A stretch of DNA of 22,500 bases from Chloroflexota bacterium (lineage in GTDB: Bacteria; Chloroflexota; UBA6077). The position numbers and the translations under genes were made by a program. Each line of letters starts with the position of its first letter. Positions within the stretch are counted from its first letter, which is position 1. The notes beneath the pieces were generated by a model. The model worked only from the letters and a program-made list of their open reading frames with translations. It had not been told where the DNA came from and searched no databases. Location: positions 1 to 22,500 of the forward strand of contig JAJZQR010000065.1 in NCBI GenBank assembly GCA_021806765.1, read 5' to 3'. This document shows positions 6,762 to 15,582 of the stretch, one piece after another.

Positions 6762-8936
6762 TCAGGCAGTGCTTTTCATCGAAAGCTGGATCCGGCCGCG
6801 GGCCAGGTCCACCCCCAGCACCCGCACCGTCACCACGTCCCCAACCCCCACCACCTCCAGAGGGTTCCGGACGAAGCGGTCGGCCATCTCGGAGACGTGC
6901 ACCAGCCCGTCCTGCTTCACCCCGATGTCCACGAAGGCGCCGAAGTCCACCACGTTGCGCACCGTACCCTGGAGCAGCATCCCCTCCTTGAGATCCTCCA
7001 TCTTCAGCACATCCTTTCGGAGGATCGGCTTCGGCAGGGAGTCGCGGGGGTCAATCCCCGGCTTCTCCAGATTGTCCAGGATGTCCTTCAGGGTGGGGGC
7101 ACCGGTGCCCAACTCGGCGGCCAGCCCCTCCAGGGTGATCCCCTCGGTCTGCATCTGCTTCCGGAATCGGCTCACCCGCTGGGGGAGTCTCTCACCCTCC
7201 CGAGCCGGGGGCAGCCGGTCGATCAGCTTCCGGCACACCTGGTAGCTCTCAGGGTGGATGAAGGTATCGTCCAGGGAATTCTCCCCGCCGGGGATCTTCA
7301 AGAAGCCCGCCGCCTGGACGAAGGTGGCGGTCCCCAGACCAGAAACCTTCTTGAACTGCTCCCGGGAGGTGAAGGGGCCGTGCTCGTTGCGGTAGGCCAC
7401 CAGATTCTCCGCCACCCGCCGGTTGATACCCGACACGTACTGGAGCAGGGAGACGGAGGCGGTGTTGGCGTCCACGCCGGCGAAGTTGACGCAGGAGACC
7501 ACCACCCGATCCAGCTCCCGGGCCAGCTCCTTCTGGTCGACATCGTGCTGGTAGAGCCCCACCCCCACCGACTTGGGGTCGATCTTCACCAGCTCGGCCA
7601 GGGGGTCCTGGAGCCGTCGGGCGATGGAGACGTTGCCCCGCTGAGCGGCCTCCAGATCAGGGAACTCCTGGCGGGCCACCTCCGATGCCGAGTAAACGGA
7701 AGCGCCCGCCTCGTTCACGATGACGTAGGCCAGGTTCAGGTCGGTCTCGGAGATCGCCTCGGCCACCAGCGCCTCGGTCTCCCGGGAAGCGGTGCCGTTG
7801 CCGATGGAGATCACGTCGACTCCATGCCTCCGGGCCATGGCCAGGATCGTCTCCTTGGCCTCCTTCCACCGCTTCTGAGGCTCGTGGGGATAGATGGTGC
7901 CCCCCTCCAGGTGCTTGCCGGTGGCATCCACCACCGCCACCTTGCAACCGGTGCGGAAGCCGGGATCGATCCCCATCACCTTCTTGCCCCTCAGGGGCGG
8001 CTGGAGCAGCAGCCTCCGGAGGTTGGCGGCGAAGAGGGCGATGGCGTGGGCCTCGGCCTTCTCGGTGAGGGTCGACCGCACCTCCCGCTCGAGGGAGAGG
8101 GAGAGGAGCCGCTTGTAGCTGTCCTCCAGGACCATCTCCAGCTGTCCCGAGAAGATGGACCGGGGATTGGAGGGGTGGTGGCGGGAGAGAGCGGGCCTGG
8201 CCTTCTCGTAGGGCAGGTCCACGGCCGCCCGCACCACCTCCTCCTTCTCGGCCCGATTGATGGCCAGCACCCGGTGGGGCGGGACCTTCCCTGCCGGCTC
8301 GGTGAAGGAGTAGTACAGGGTGTACTTCCGGCCGGGGTCCTTGCCCTGGTCGGCCACGGTGGAGGTGAAGAGGGCCTCCCGGAAGAAGAGGTCCCGCAGG
8401 GCGCCCCGAACCTCGGCATCCTCGGAGACGACCTCCGCCACGATGTCCCGGGCCCCGCCGTAAACCTGCTCCAGGGTAGCCAGCCCCAACTCCTCGTTCA
8501 GGTAGGGGCGCCCCTGATCCTCCAGGGAGCCCTCCACCACCGTCTGGGCGGCGATCAGATCGGCCAGGGGCCCCAGCCCCTTCTCCCGGGCCACGCTGGC
8601 CCGGGTCTTCCGCTTGGGTCGGTAGGGGAGGTAGAGGTCCTCCAACTCGTGGAGGGCCTGGGCCTGCTGGATCTTCTCCGCCAGCTCGGGGGTCAGCTTC
8701 CCCTGCTCGTCGATTAGCCGGAGCACCTCCTGCCGGCGCTTCTCCAGACTGCGCAGATACTCCAGCCGGTCCTGGATCGCCTGCAGCTGCACCTCGTCCA
8801 GGCTGCCGGTGGCCTCCTTCCGGTAGCGGGCGATGAAGGGGATGGTATTGCCAGCGTCCAGCAGCTCGGCGGCGCTGGCTACCTGCCTGGCGGGGATGGA
8901 TAGCTCGCCAGCAGTGCGGGCGATAATCTCGTCCAT
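6762..8936 (-). CDS. tex: Tex, S1-domain RNA-binding transcription accessory protein
   Basis: A 724-residue protein of full family length. Homologues of this bacterial Spt6 relative bind nucleic acid and the transcription machinery and affect gene expression and stress survival. The N-terminal helical domain has IPFIARYRKEATGSLDEVQL (residues about 32-51) and DLYLPYRPKRKTRA near 100. The YqgF/RNase H-like domain begins at MGIDPGFRTGCKVAV near 320. The helix-hairpin-helix region contains LLQYVSGINRRVAENLVAYRN and VSGLGTATFVQAAGFL. The C-terminal S1 domain (GMLLQGTVRNVVDFGAFVDIG to about residue 720) is intact. The start ATG 8936 follows GAGGG at 7 nt. It is monocistronic, convergent with the Fe-ADH gene, and has a candidate -10 at 8967-8972. 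Confidence 0.97.
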   Translation of the reverse strand: MDEIIARTAGELSIPARQVASAAELLDAGNTIPFIARYRKEATGSLDEVQLQAIQDRLEYLRSLEKRRQEVLRLIDEQGKLTPELAEKIQQAQALHELEDLYLPYRPKRKTRASVAREKGLGPLADLIAAQTVVEGSLEDQGRPYLNEELGLATLEQVYGGARDIVAEVVSEDAEVRGALRDLFFREALFTSTVADQGKDPGRKYTLYYSFTEPAGKVPPHRVLAINRAEKEEVVRAAVDLPYEKARPALSRHHPSNPRSIFSGQLEMVLEDSYKRLLSLSLEREVRSTLTEKAEAHAIALFAANLRRLLLQPPLRGKKVMGIDPGFRTGCKVAVVDATGKHLEGGTIYPHEPQKRWKEAKETILAMARRHGVDVISIGNGTASRETEALVAEAISETDLNLAYVIVNEAGASVYSASEVARQEFPDLEAAQRGNVSIARRLQDPLAELVKIDPKSVGVGLYQHDVDQKELARELDRVVVSCVNFAGVDANTASVSLLQYVSGINRRVAENLVAYRNEHGPFTSREQFKKVSGLGTATFVQAAGFLKIPGGENSLDDTFIHPESYQVCRKLIDRLPPAREGERLPQRVSRFRKQMQTEGITLEGLAAELGTGAPTLKDILDNLEKPGIDPRDSLPKPILRKDVLKMEDLKEGMLLQGTVRNVVDFGAFVDIGVKQDGLVHVSEMADRFVRNPLEVVGVGDVVTVRVLGVDLARGRIQLSMKSTA

Positions 8937-8966
8937 GAAGAACCCTCACGATGCGATCTGGGGGGC

Positions 8967-8972
8967 ATTGTA
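8967..8972 (-). promoter_or_regulatory. Candidate -10 box of tex
   Basis: The minus strand reads TACAAT (5 of 6 consensus) about 30 nt upstream of the tex ATG. No good -35 is present. Confidence 0.35.
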
Positions 8973-9066
8973 GTACCGCGAGGGGTGGTTGCGCGAGATC
9001 GCCGCACCGGGGCTGCAGCAGGTCACCGACCGCCGGTCGCTTTCTTCCCATAGGCACCGAATCAAG

Positions 9067-9105
9067 AGCGCGGTAGATAGCGCCTCTCGGCGTATCTACC
9101 GCGCT
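9067..9105 (-). terminator. Terminator hairpin of the P-type ATPase unit
   Basis: AGCGCGGTAGATA (9067-9079) and TATCTACCGCGCT (9093-9105) form a perfect 13-bp stem. The rest of the 8937-9278 gap holds only the tex promoter candidate and GC-rich DNA with no coding frame I can support. A GGTTCGACC string near 9200 resembles a tRNA T-loop but has no flanking stem. Confidence 0.45.
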
Positions 9106-9278
9106 ATAAGGGAGGGAAAGAGGTCAAGCGCCGTATCCGGCTGCCGTCGCGTGGTCGGCGCCTCGGCTTCCGAGCCTCGCCCCGCGGCCCGGGCCCCTCG
9201 GTTCGACCAGGGCCCATTATGATGAAGTGGACCGCCATAGTCCAATACCGGCTTACAGAGGCTACCATGACGAAAGGG

Positions 9279-12085
9279 TTATGGTTCGCCGCGACCCCGC
9301 CAGCGGACCCACTTCACCACCTCCCACCAGGCGGGAGCCAGCAATCCCGCGGCAAGGGAAACGCCCCAGGCCCGAGCGGTGAGGGGTGCCAGGTGCAGGA
9401 GACCCTGGAAGAAAGGCACCGCGACCCCCAGGGTCAGCAACGCCAGGGCTCCCGCTGCCCAGAGCAGGTAAGGTCGGTTGGAGAGAAGTCCCAGCCGCAG
9501 GAGCGGCTGCCGCTCGGATCGCATGTGGGCCGCCAGCGCCAGGTGTCCCACCATCCAGGTGGCGAAGGCGGCCGTCTGGGCCTCCACCAGCCCCAGCCCC
9601 TGACTCAAGGCCCACAGGTAGGCGACCACCACAGCGGTCGCCAGGGACAACCCTCCAGCGAAGATGCCGAACTGCATCCCTCGGTCCATGAAAGGTTGCT
9701 TCGGACTGCGGGGCGGCCGCGCCATGACGTCCCCCTCGGGGTGCTCCGCGACGAAGGTGGTGGAGGCACCCAGATCCATGAACAGCTCCATAACGATGAT
9801 CTGCACCGGCGCGAAGGGCACCGGCAGCTGGGCCAGAACGGCCACCAGGGAGCTGGCTATCAGGGCAACCTTGGCGGCCAGGTAGTAGCGGATTGCCTTG
9901 TGGAGGTTCTCGTAGAGCTTGCGTCCCTCCTGCACCGCCGAGGTCACGGTGGCCAGGTTGTCGTCCATCAGCACCAGGTCGGCCGCCTCCCGGGCCACGT
10001 CGGTCCCCGTCTGGCCCATGGCCACCCCGATGGCCGCCTCCCGCAGCGCCGGGGCGTCGTTCACCCCATCGCCCGTCACGGCGACCACCTCCCCCCGAGC
10101 CGCCAGCGCCTGCACCACCCGCAGCTTGTGCTCCGGCGCGATGCGGGCGAAGACGGACACCCGGTCCACCAGATCCCGGAGGTCCGCCTCGGAAAGCTGC
10201 TCCATCTCCCGACCCACCACCACCCGCTCGGCAGGGATCCCCACCTGGCCCGCAACGGCCCGGGCCGTCGCGGGATGGTCGCCAGTAAGCATCAGCACCC
10301 GCACCCCCGCACCCTGCAGGGCGGCCACGGCTTTGGAGGCCTCGGGCCGAGGAGGATCCTCCAGGCCGGCCAGGCCGACGAAGGTCAGCCGGCTCTCCAA
10401 CTGATCGAGGGCTGAGGGCGGAGGACTGAGGACTGAGCCGGAAGCGCCGGCATCGCCATCGTCGAGTCTGCGCTCAGCGAGGGCCAGGACCCGCAGACCC
10501 TCCGCTGCCATCCCCTCGGCCACCGCCAGCAGTTCCCGCCGCCGCGACTCCTCCATCGGCACATCCGCCCCCACGAACTCCGAGGAGCAGACCGCCAGGA
10601 CCACTTCCGGCGCGCCCTTCACGGCAACCCGTCGATCCCCCTCCTGCTGGTACACCACAGCCATCCTCTTGCGCCGGTCGTCGAAGGGCAACTCCTCCAG
10701 CACCGCCGCCTGCCGTCGCAACTCCCGGGGGGACAGGCCAATCTCCTGTGCTGCCGCCAGCAGTGCAACCTCCGTCGGATCGCCCAGGAAGCCGGTCTCC
10801 CCCTCCCGAGGAGGGAGTTGAGCATCGTTGGCCAGAACGCCCAGGGCCAGGAGCCGTCGAAGAGACGAGGACCGAAGGCCTATCTCGTAGGGCAGCGGCT
10901 CGTCCTCTGCCTCCCCACCGCCAGGGTTCCAGGCATCACCCCGTGGACCGGCCGGAGGACAGGTCCACGTCACTCCCGAAGGGAACGGGAACGATGTGCC
11001 CTCCACGAAGACCCTCGCCACCCGCATCCGGTTCTCGGTAAGGGGCCCGTCTTGTCGGTGCCGATGGCCGACACGCTGCCCAGGGTCTCGGCAGCCCTCA
11101 GCCGCTTCACCACAGCTTTCTCCTGACTGAGGCGGTAGGCTCCGATCCCCAGAACGATGGTGATCAGGATGGGTAGCTCCTCGGGGATGGTAGCGAAGGC
11201 CAGGGACAGGCCGGTCAGAAGCATCTGCTGCAGCGGTTGGTGGGCCAGCGCCACCCCCAGGAGGGGGACCAGCAGACTGAAGCCCAGGGCCAGCCACAGA
11301 AGCCAGCCCGACAGCTCCCTCATCTGCAGCTGGAGGGGAGTCCTCGGCTCCCGGGCAGCGCCGGTCAGGCCGGCCACCCGGCCCAACTCCGTGGCTCGGC
11401 CGGTGGCCACCACCACGCCGCGCCCCTTTCCGGCGAAGACCACGGTGCCGGCGTAGGCCATGTTTCGCCGGTCGCCCAGCTCGGTCGCTGGGGGCAGCAC
11501 CGCCCCCGCCTCCTTCACCACCGGCGCCGACTCACCCGTCAGACTGGACTCGTCGATCCGCAGGGCCACGGTCTCCACCAGACGGAGGTCGGCGGGGACC
11601 CGGTCTCCCGCGTGGAGCAACACCAGGTCCCCCAGTACCAGAGCCAACGACGGTACCTGCGCCGCTCGACCACCTCGCAGGGCGGTGGCGGTGGGGCTGC
11701 TGAGGCTGCGCAGGGAGGCAATGGCCCGTTTGGCCCGCCCCTCGTTGATCACTTCCACTGCGGCCACGGTCAGGACGACGAAGAGGATGGTGACGGCGTC
11801 CCTCAGCTCACCCAGGACCCCATACAGGACGGCGACGCCGATCAGGAGGAGCACCAGCGGCTCGGTGAGGGCCTCCACCTCCTCCTCCCACCAGGGCTCG
11901 TGGCGCGGGGAGACCAGCTCGTTAGGCCCGAAGAGATGCAGGCGAGCGCCCGCCTGCTCGGTGGTGAGGCCACCATGGGGGTCGGCCTCCACCTCCAGGA
12001 GGGTCTCCTGAAGGGAAGCAGCGTGCCACGCGCGAGGCTGCGGCGGTGGGCCGGTGACGTCCAGGACGGAGTCCAGCGTAGGCAC
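9279..12085 (-). pseudogene. P-type cation-transporting ATPase, frameshifted at the phosphorylation motif
   Basis: Two overlapping frames together make one ATPase of about 930 residues, related to the P2-type Ca2+/cation pumps. The N-terminal frame has the cation-ATPase N domain, the actuator motif SLTGES (about 181-186), the transmembrane motif TIPEELP (299-305) and the phosphorylation Asp344 in GTDKTG. It then loses frame. The second frame resumes with LTENRMR and carries the nucleotide-binding RRKRMAVVY and VKGAPE, the hinge motifs MLTGDHP and VTGDGVNDAPAL, and the C-terminal membrane helices. One missing base around 11042-11048 (a GGGGCCC run) explains the shift: DKTGTLT would be restored by adding one nucleotide. 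All other motifs are intact, so this is either a very recent mutation or a sequencing error. The start is probably GTG at 12085, without a well-spaced ribosome site. A promoter is at 12121-12149. Confidence 0.9.
10404..10438. repeat. Five tandem heptanucleotides inside the ATPase gene
   Basis: On the minus strand the 35 nt read as CCTCAGT-like heptads, five in a row with variants (CTCAGT, CCTCAGT, CCTCCGC, CCTCAGC, CCTCGAT). They encode a low-complexity Ser/Pro loop (VLSPPPSAL) just before the conserved LTFVGLAGLEDPPRP. The loop looks like an insertion made by a repeat of the type usually found between genes. Confidence 0.6.
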
Positions 12086-12120
12086 CTCCAGCGTGGAGTG
12101 GAGCGGGCAGCCGCACCATA

Positions 12121-12149
12121 ATGATAAGGGGTGGGAGGTAGGGCCGCAA
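12121..12149 (-). promoter_or_regulatory. Sigma-70-type promoter of the P-type ATPase gene
   Basis: On the minus strand TTGCGG (12144-12149), a 17-nt spacer and TATCAT (12121-12126). Transcription would start near 12114, about 30 nt before the GTG start. Confidence 0.5.
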
Positions 12150-12263
12150 CCCGTCCTTGCCCTGGACTCTCCCAGGGGTGTGTTGCGGTTGCGCCCAATC
12201 CAGAGACCTCTACCGTTTGATGAGGGGGGAGATCGAACGCCCCTCGGTCTACACCATCACCGG

Positions 12264-12297
12264 CCGGGATGGGGCAGGCAGTCCTGCCCCATCCCGG
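12264..12297 (+). terminator. 15-bp hairpin in the gap before the LysM protein gene
   Basis: The 15-nt arms 12264-12278 and 12283-12297 (core GGGATGGGGCAGG) are perfectly complementary around CAGT and are followed by TATTCTT. No plus-strand gene clearly ends before it. The other part of the 12086-12387 gap (12150-12260) has no supported gene, although one short plus frame there reads like coding sequence. The hairpin may insulate the next promoter or end an unrecognised short transcript. Confidence 0.5.
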
Positions 12298-12303
12298 GTA
12301 TTC

Positions 12304-12332
12304 TTGCAACCTCATACAAGAGGTGCTAAATT
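12304..12332 (+). promoter_or_regulatory. Promoter of the LysM protein/lipoprotein operon
   Basis: TTGCAA (12304-12309), exactly 17 nt, then TAAATT (12327-12332) preceded by TGC, giving an extended -10. It lies just downstream of the 15-bp hairpin and about 50 nt upstream of the ATG. Confidence 0.5.
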
Positions 12333-12387
12333 GATGAAGGGTGTCACGATCCCATGTTCACCGTAACCTGACGGACTGGAGGGTTTC

Positions 12388-15300
12388 ATGCAAACCCTGG
12401 GGGGCAGGCATCGCCCTTCATGGCTGATCCTTGGCCTGTCGGTTTTCGTGGCGATCGTCGCCACGGCCGGCGCGGGAGTATACTTCGCTGCCCAAATACC
12501 CAGCCTTTCCGAGCAGCTACCGGCCAACAGCAGCCCCCTCGTGGTCACCCTCAGCAGACCGTCCAACGGTAGTTCCTACCCATCCAACAGCTTCATCCCG
12601 GTAGCGGCGAAAGCCGTGGCTGCCAGGCCGCTCAAGGCCCTCGAATTGTGGGCGGATGGAACCATGGTGGAGCGGAAGGAGGCTGCCCGGGATGCCGGCG
12701 GCAGTAGCCTCTTTGCCTCTTGGAGCTGGCAGCCATTACGGGAAGGTGACCATGCCTTGATGGCCCGGGCCGTCGACGTTACCGGCTCTGTTGGCGACTC
12801 CAACGTGGTGCGGCTGAAGGCCAGCAGACCGGTGGACGCCAGGGTATTGAACGCTGTCAGGGAGGGCGAGACCCTCACGGCAATAGCTGAGCGATCCGGG
12901 GTAGCCCTCGAGCAACTGTCAACCCTGAACCCCGAGGTGGCCCCCTCCGCTCCTCTCGCCTCGGGACAGACTGTCTTCGGCCCCCTGCCCCTGGTCGTTC
13001 CGACCCCTGAATCCACCGGCGGGTCAGCACCCTCCGCTCCAGCCGATCAGGCCCACCTGGTGGCAGAATCACCTCCCAGCGAACTCGCCCTCTGGATCAA
13101 GAAGAGAATAACGCCCCCCGCGGGTCGCCCTCAGCCCCCCACCCTTGCAGCCGTGAAGGAAGGATGCAACGTTCGTTTGCTGGTGAGCGATCGATCGAAC
13201 GACGAGGATGGTTTCTTCGTCTACCGGCTTGCGCCCCAATCGAGCGGATTCCATCGGCTGGCGACCCTCGGGGCGAGCGGAGACGCGTCCCTGGCCTTTG
13301 TCGACGAGAAGCTCTCCGGCCAGCTTCAGTACTACGTCTCTTCGTTCAATGCCGCGGGCGAATCTGCCAGCAACCTGGTGGGGGTTAACATCGACGATCC
13401 GACCTGCGGCTCCACCCAATGGGGTGGGCCACATCCACCCAGCTTCCCGCTGGTGGTAGACAAGGGCAAGCTCATCGCCCCCGAGGCCCTGGACAAGGTC
13501 TACTACTATCTTTCGGTGGACGGAGAACCCTGGAGAAGAGTGCCGGCCGATCCCAACAGCTTCATCCCGCCAGAGGGTCTGTCGGATCCGTCGCAACCGG
13601 ACGAGGCCGGCGCATCCCCGTCGGGCGGCGAACTCGCCGGGGAGACGGCGGGTGGCAGCCGACAGATCTTCGACCTGGCCTCCTACCTGGGCGACCTGGG
13701 GACTCAACCGTCGCAGCAAGGGCATTCCATCGCGGTAGAGGCGTGGGGATGGAGCGGAGGGCAGCTTCTCCTGCTGGGAGAGTTCACCAGGAAGGTGGAG
13801 ATATCCCAGTTGGCCAAGCCCGGGCTCTGGCTGGCCAACCAGACCAAACTGAGCATCTGCATCCACCCCGGTGAATGCAGGGAGGGGCTGGGCTGGGCCG
13901 ATCAGACGCTGGTCCCGTGGAGTCCCAACGAGGACCATGGGAGAGACCTGCTGTGGTCCACGGACAGTGCGGAGGCCACGGGTGCCCTGTGGCAGCTTTC
14001 CACCCTGCCTTTCGGATCCAACTTCGACCCATCGCCACCCGGACTGGTAGCCACTCGGGCTCTCACCGGCACGATGGGTCTTCTGAGCGTGGACTTTGGC
14101 AACCCGACCCAGGAGACAAATGGCGACTCCTCAGCTACTGGTGGGCCTGCCGCGATACCCACGAGGACCCAGCCGGCTACTCGCCCTCTATTAGAGGGGC
14201 TCGCGGCCGGTGGCGAGGATACCCTGGGCTTGATGGTGGACGGAGCGGGAGGCTTCCTCAATCCGGGAATGGCGGCGGTGTCTCTCCCTCGTACCTACTA
14301 CGCCAGGGCCGTCCCCATGAACGGCAACCAGCAGGTTGGGGCTCCATCCAACACCGTGGTGGTTCGCTACGGACCGGCCCAGGAGCAGGAGAACCCCCTG
14401 GTGCCCCTGCCCCCGTCGATCTTTGAGGTTCGCATAGAGGGGTTCAAACCCATCGTCTTCCCGAATGACACCCTCTGGGGATGCGTCAAGATCACCCGGA
14501 ACGACCGCTATACCGGCGAACTCGACGCCATGGCGCCTGATCCCTGGTCGATGCTGCCGGTGGGTATGACGATTTGCCCGGAGGTCTATCGCGGCGAGGG
14601 CGAGGCGGCCTGGTATGAGTCGTTGTGGGACTTCGTCGAGGGAGCACTGGACTGGGTTGCCAGTGCTTACGAGAGCATCAAGAACGCGGTGATAGACGTG
14701 GTGGCGGCCGGGTTACCCTTTTGCGGCGATACCTGCAAGGCAGCTCTCAGAATGGGGCTCAACGTGGGCCTGGTGGCGGTTGGATTGCCCCCCAGCCTGC
14801 CCAGCTTCGATGCCCTGACGGAGATGGGCGAAGCCTACCTGGTCTCCTTCCTGGCTGAGCAGGTGGGACCAGATTGCAGTGAGGGGAGTCTATGCCAGAA
14901 GGCGATAGAAGAAGGCATAGACACGATGAAGGAGGCCGCCAGGGCAGGAGGAAACAACCCCGCCTGCGTGGGGGACGAAGAGGCCCACAGCAATGGGCGG
15001 GAGCCTCTCTGTCTTCCTCCGGGGGTTGTCGGGGCGCCAATCGAAGGATCCGAGTTCGAGCCTGCCAGGCTGATGGTGCAATTGACCCGGGCTCCAGAAC
15101 CCGCCAATGTCCCTGAAGAGGACTATCAGAGATACATGCTGAGCCTTTACACCACCGTCACCAACGATGAACTGGTGGGCCGAACCGTTCTGGTGCCGGT
15201 CAACACCTACATGCAGGACGGGGCCTACGTCTATGCTAGGACCGATGACCGGCCCTTGAAGGTAGACGAGCCGCTGATGGGAGCAGCGCTGGCCGTGAAG

Positions 15301-15582
15301 GAGCCGCTGCTGATCCCGCGGATCAAGCCGGGGAAGTCTGTGACCATTCCCATCGATCTGTATCCGACGCCCTACTGGATCCCCGGACACCGGGAGATGA
15401 TCGAAGAAGAGGGCGGCTACGTGAAATACGACGACTGGCCCAAGCTGTACTTCAGTGGTAAGGCGGATTTCAAGGTGGCCATCGAATGTTACAGCACGGT
15501 GGGATGGGAACCTGTCAACTGTGGGGTTCCGAAGAAGGGGTCGGACGAGAAACAGTACGGTCTCCCTTCCAACTACTATTGA
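12388..15582 (+). CDS. Large membrane-anchored LysM / Ig-like / FN3-like surface protein
   Basis: A 1064-residue exported protein. The start ATG 12388 has GGAGGG 5 nt upstream. A single N-terminal membrane segment at residues about 12-34 (WLILGLSVFVAIVATAGAGV) has no lipobox, so it is probably an anchor. Next comes an Ig-like region (about 50-146) with ALELWADG and SWSWQPLREGDHALMARAVD. A LysM-like module (about 153-199) has VREGETLTAIAERSGV and LNPEVAP; such modules bind N-acetylglucosamine polymers. A FN3-like module spans about 251-336. The long middle is of no recognised family. Near residues 750-860 is an amphipathic, Cys-containing helical stretch with GLPPSLPSFDALTEMGEAYL, which I associate with similar large Chloroflexota proteins. 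The stop overlaps the next start (TGATG), so the two are translationally coupled. A cell-wall-facing structural or adhesive role is inferred; no enzyme motif was seen. Confidence 0.85.
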   Translation: MQTLGGRHRPSWLILGLSVFVAIVATAGAGVYFAAQIPSLSEQLPANSSPLVVTLSRPSNGSSYPSNSFIPVAAKAVAARPLKALELWADGTMVERKEAARDAGGSSLFASWSWQPLREGDHALMARAVDVTGSVGDSNVVRLKASRPVDARVLNAVREGETLTAIAERSGVALEQLSTLNPEVAPSAPLASGQTVFGPLPLVVPTPESTGGSAPSAPADQAHLVAESPPSELALWIKKRITPPAGRPQPPTLAAVKEGCNVRLLVSDRSNDEDGFFVYRLAPQSSGFHRLATLGASGDASLAFVDEKLSGQLQYYVSSFNAAGESASNLVGVNIDDPTCGSTQWGGPHPPSFPLVVDKGKLIAPEALDKVYYYLSVDGEPWRRVPADPNSFIPPEGLSDPSQPDEAGASPSGGELAGETAGGSRQIFDLASYLGDLGTQPSQQGHSIAVEAWGWSGGQLLLLGEFTRKVEISQLAKPGLWLANQTKLSICIHPGECREGLGWADQTLVPWSPNEDHGRDLLWSTDSAEATGALWQLSTLPFGSNFDPSPPGLVATRALTGTMGLLSVDFGNPTQETNGDSSATGGPAAIPTRTQPATRPLLEGLAAGGEDTLGLMVDGAGGFLNPGMAAVSLPRTYYARAVPMNGNQQVGAPSNTVVVRYGPAQEQENPLVPLPPSIFEVRIEGFKPIVFPNDTLWGCVKITRNDRYTGELDAMAPDPWSMLPVGMTICPEVYRGEGEAAWYESLWDFVEGALDWVASAYESIKNAVIDVVAAGLPFCGDTCKAALRMGLNVGLVAVGLPPSLPSFDALTEMGEAYLVSFLAEQVGPDCSEGSLCQKAIEEGIDTMKEAARAGGNNPACVGDEEAHSNGREPLCLPPGVVGAPIEGSEFEPARLMVQLTRAPEPANVPEEDYQRYMLSLYTTVTNDELVGRTVLVPVNTYMQDGAYVYARTDDRPLKVDEPLMGAALAVKEPLLIPRIKPGKSVTIPIDLYPTPYWIPGHREMIEEEGGYVKYDDWPKLYFSGKADFKVAIECYSTVGWEPVNCGVPKKGSDEKQYGLPSNYY

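Noticed and set aside
6726..8717. 663-residue plus-strand open frame opposite tex
   Set aside because: The minus-strand Tex protein is complete with all domains. The plus frame is a codon-bias shadow.
9195..9215. GGTTCGACC string, possible tRNA T-loop
   Set aside because: The flanks do not form a T-stem, and no acceptor or anticodon stem can be built on either strand.
13069..13938. 289-residue minus-strand frame inside the LysM protein gene
   Set aside because: The plus-strand frame has recognisable modules and continuous coding; the minus frame has no motif or ribosome site.
15486..15581. Longer N terminus for the lipoprotein from an ATG at 15486
   Set aside because: It lies inside the upstream gene, while ATG 15582 overlaps its stop and gives a proper lipoprotein signal peptide.
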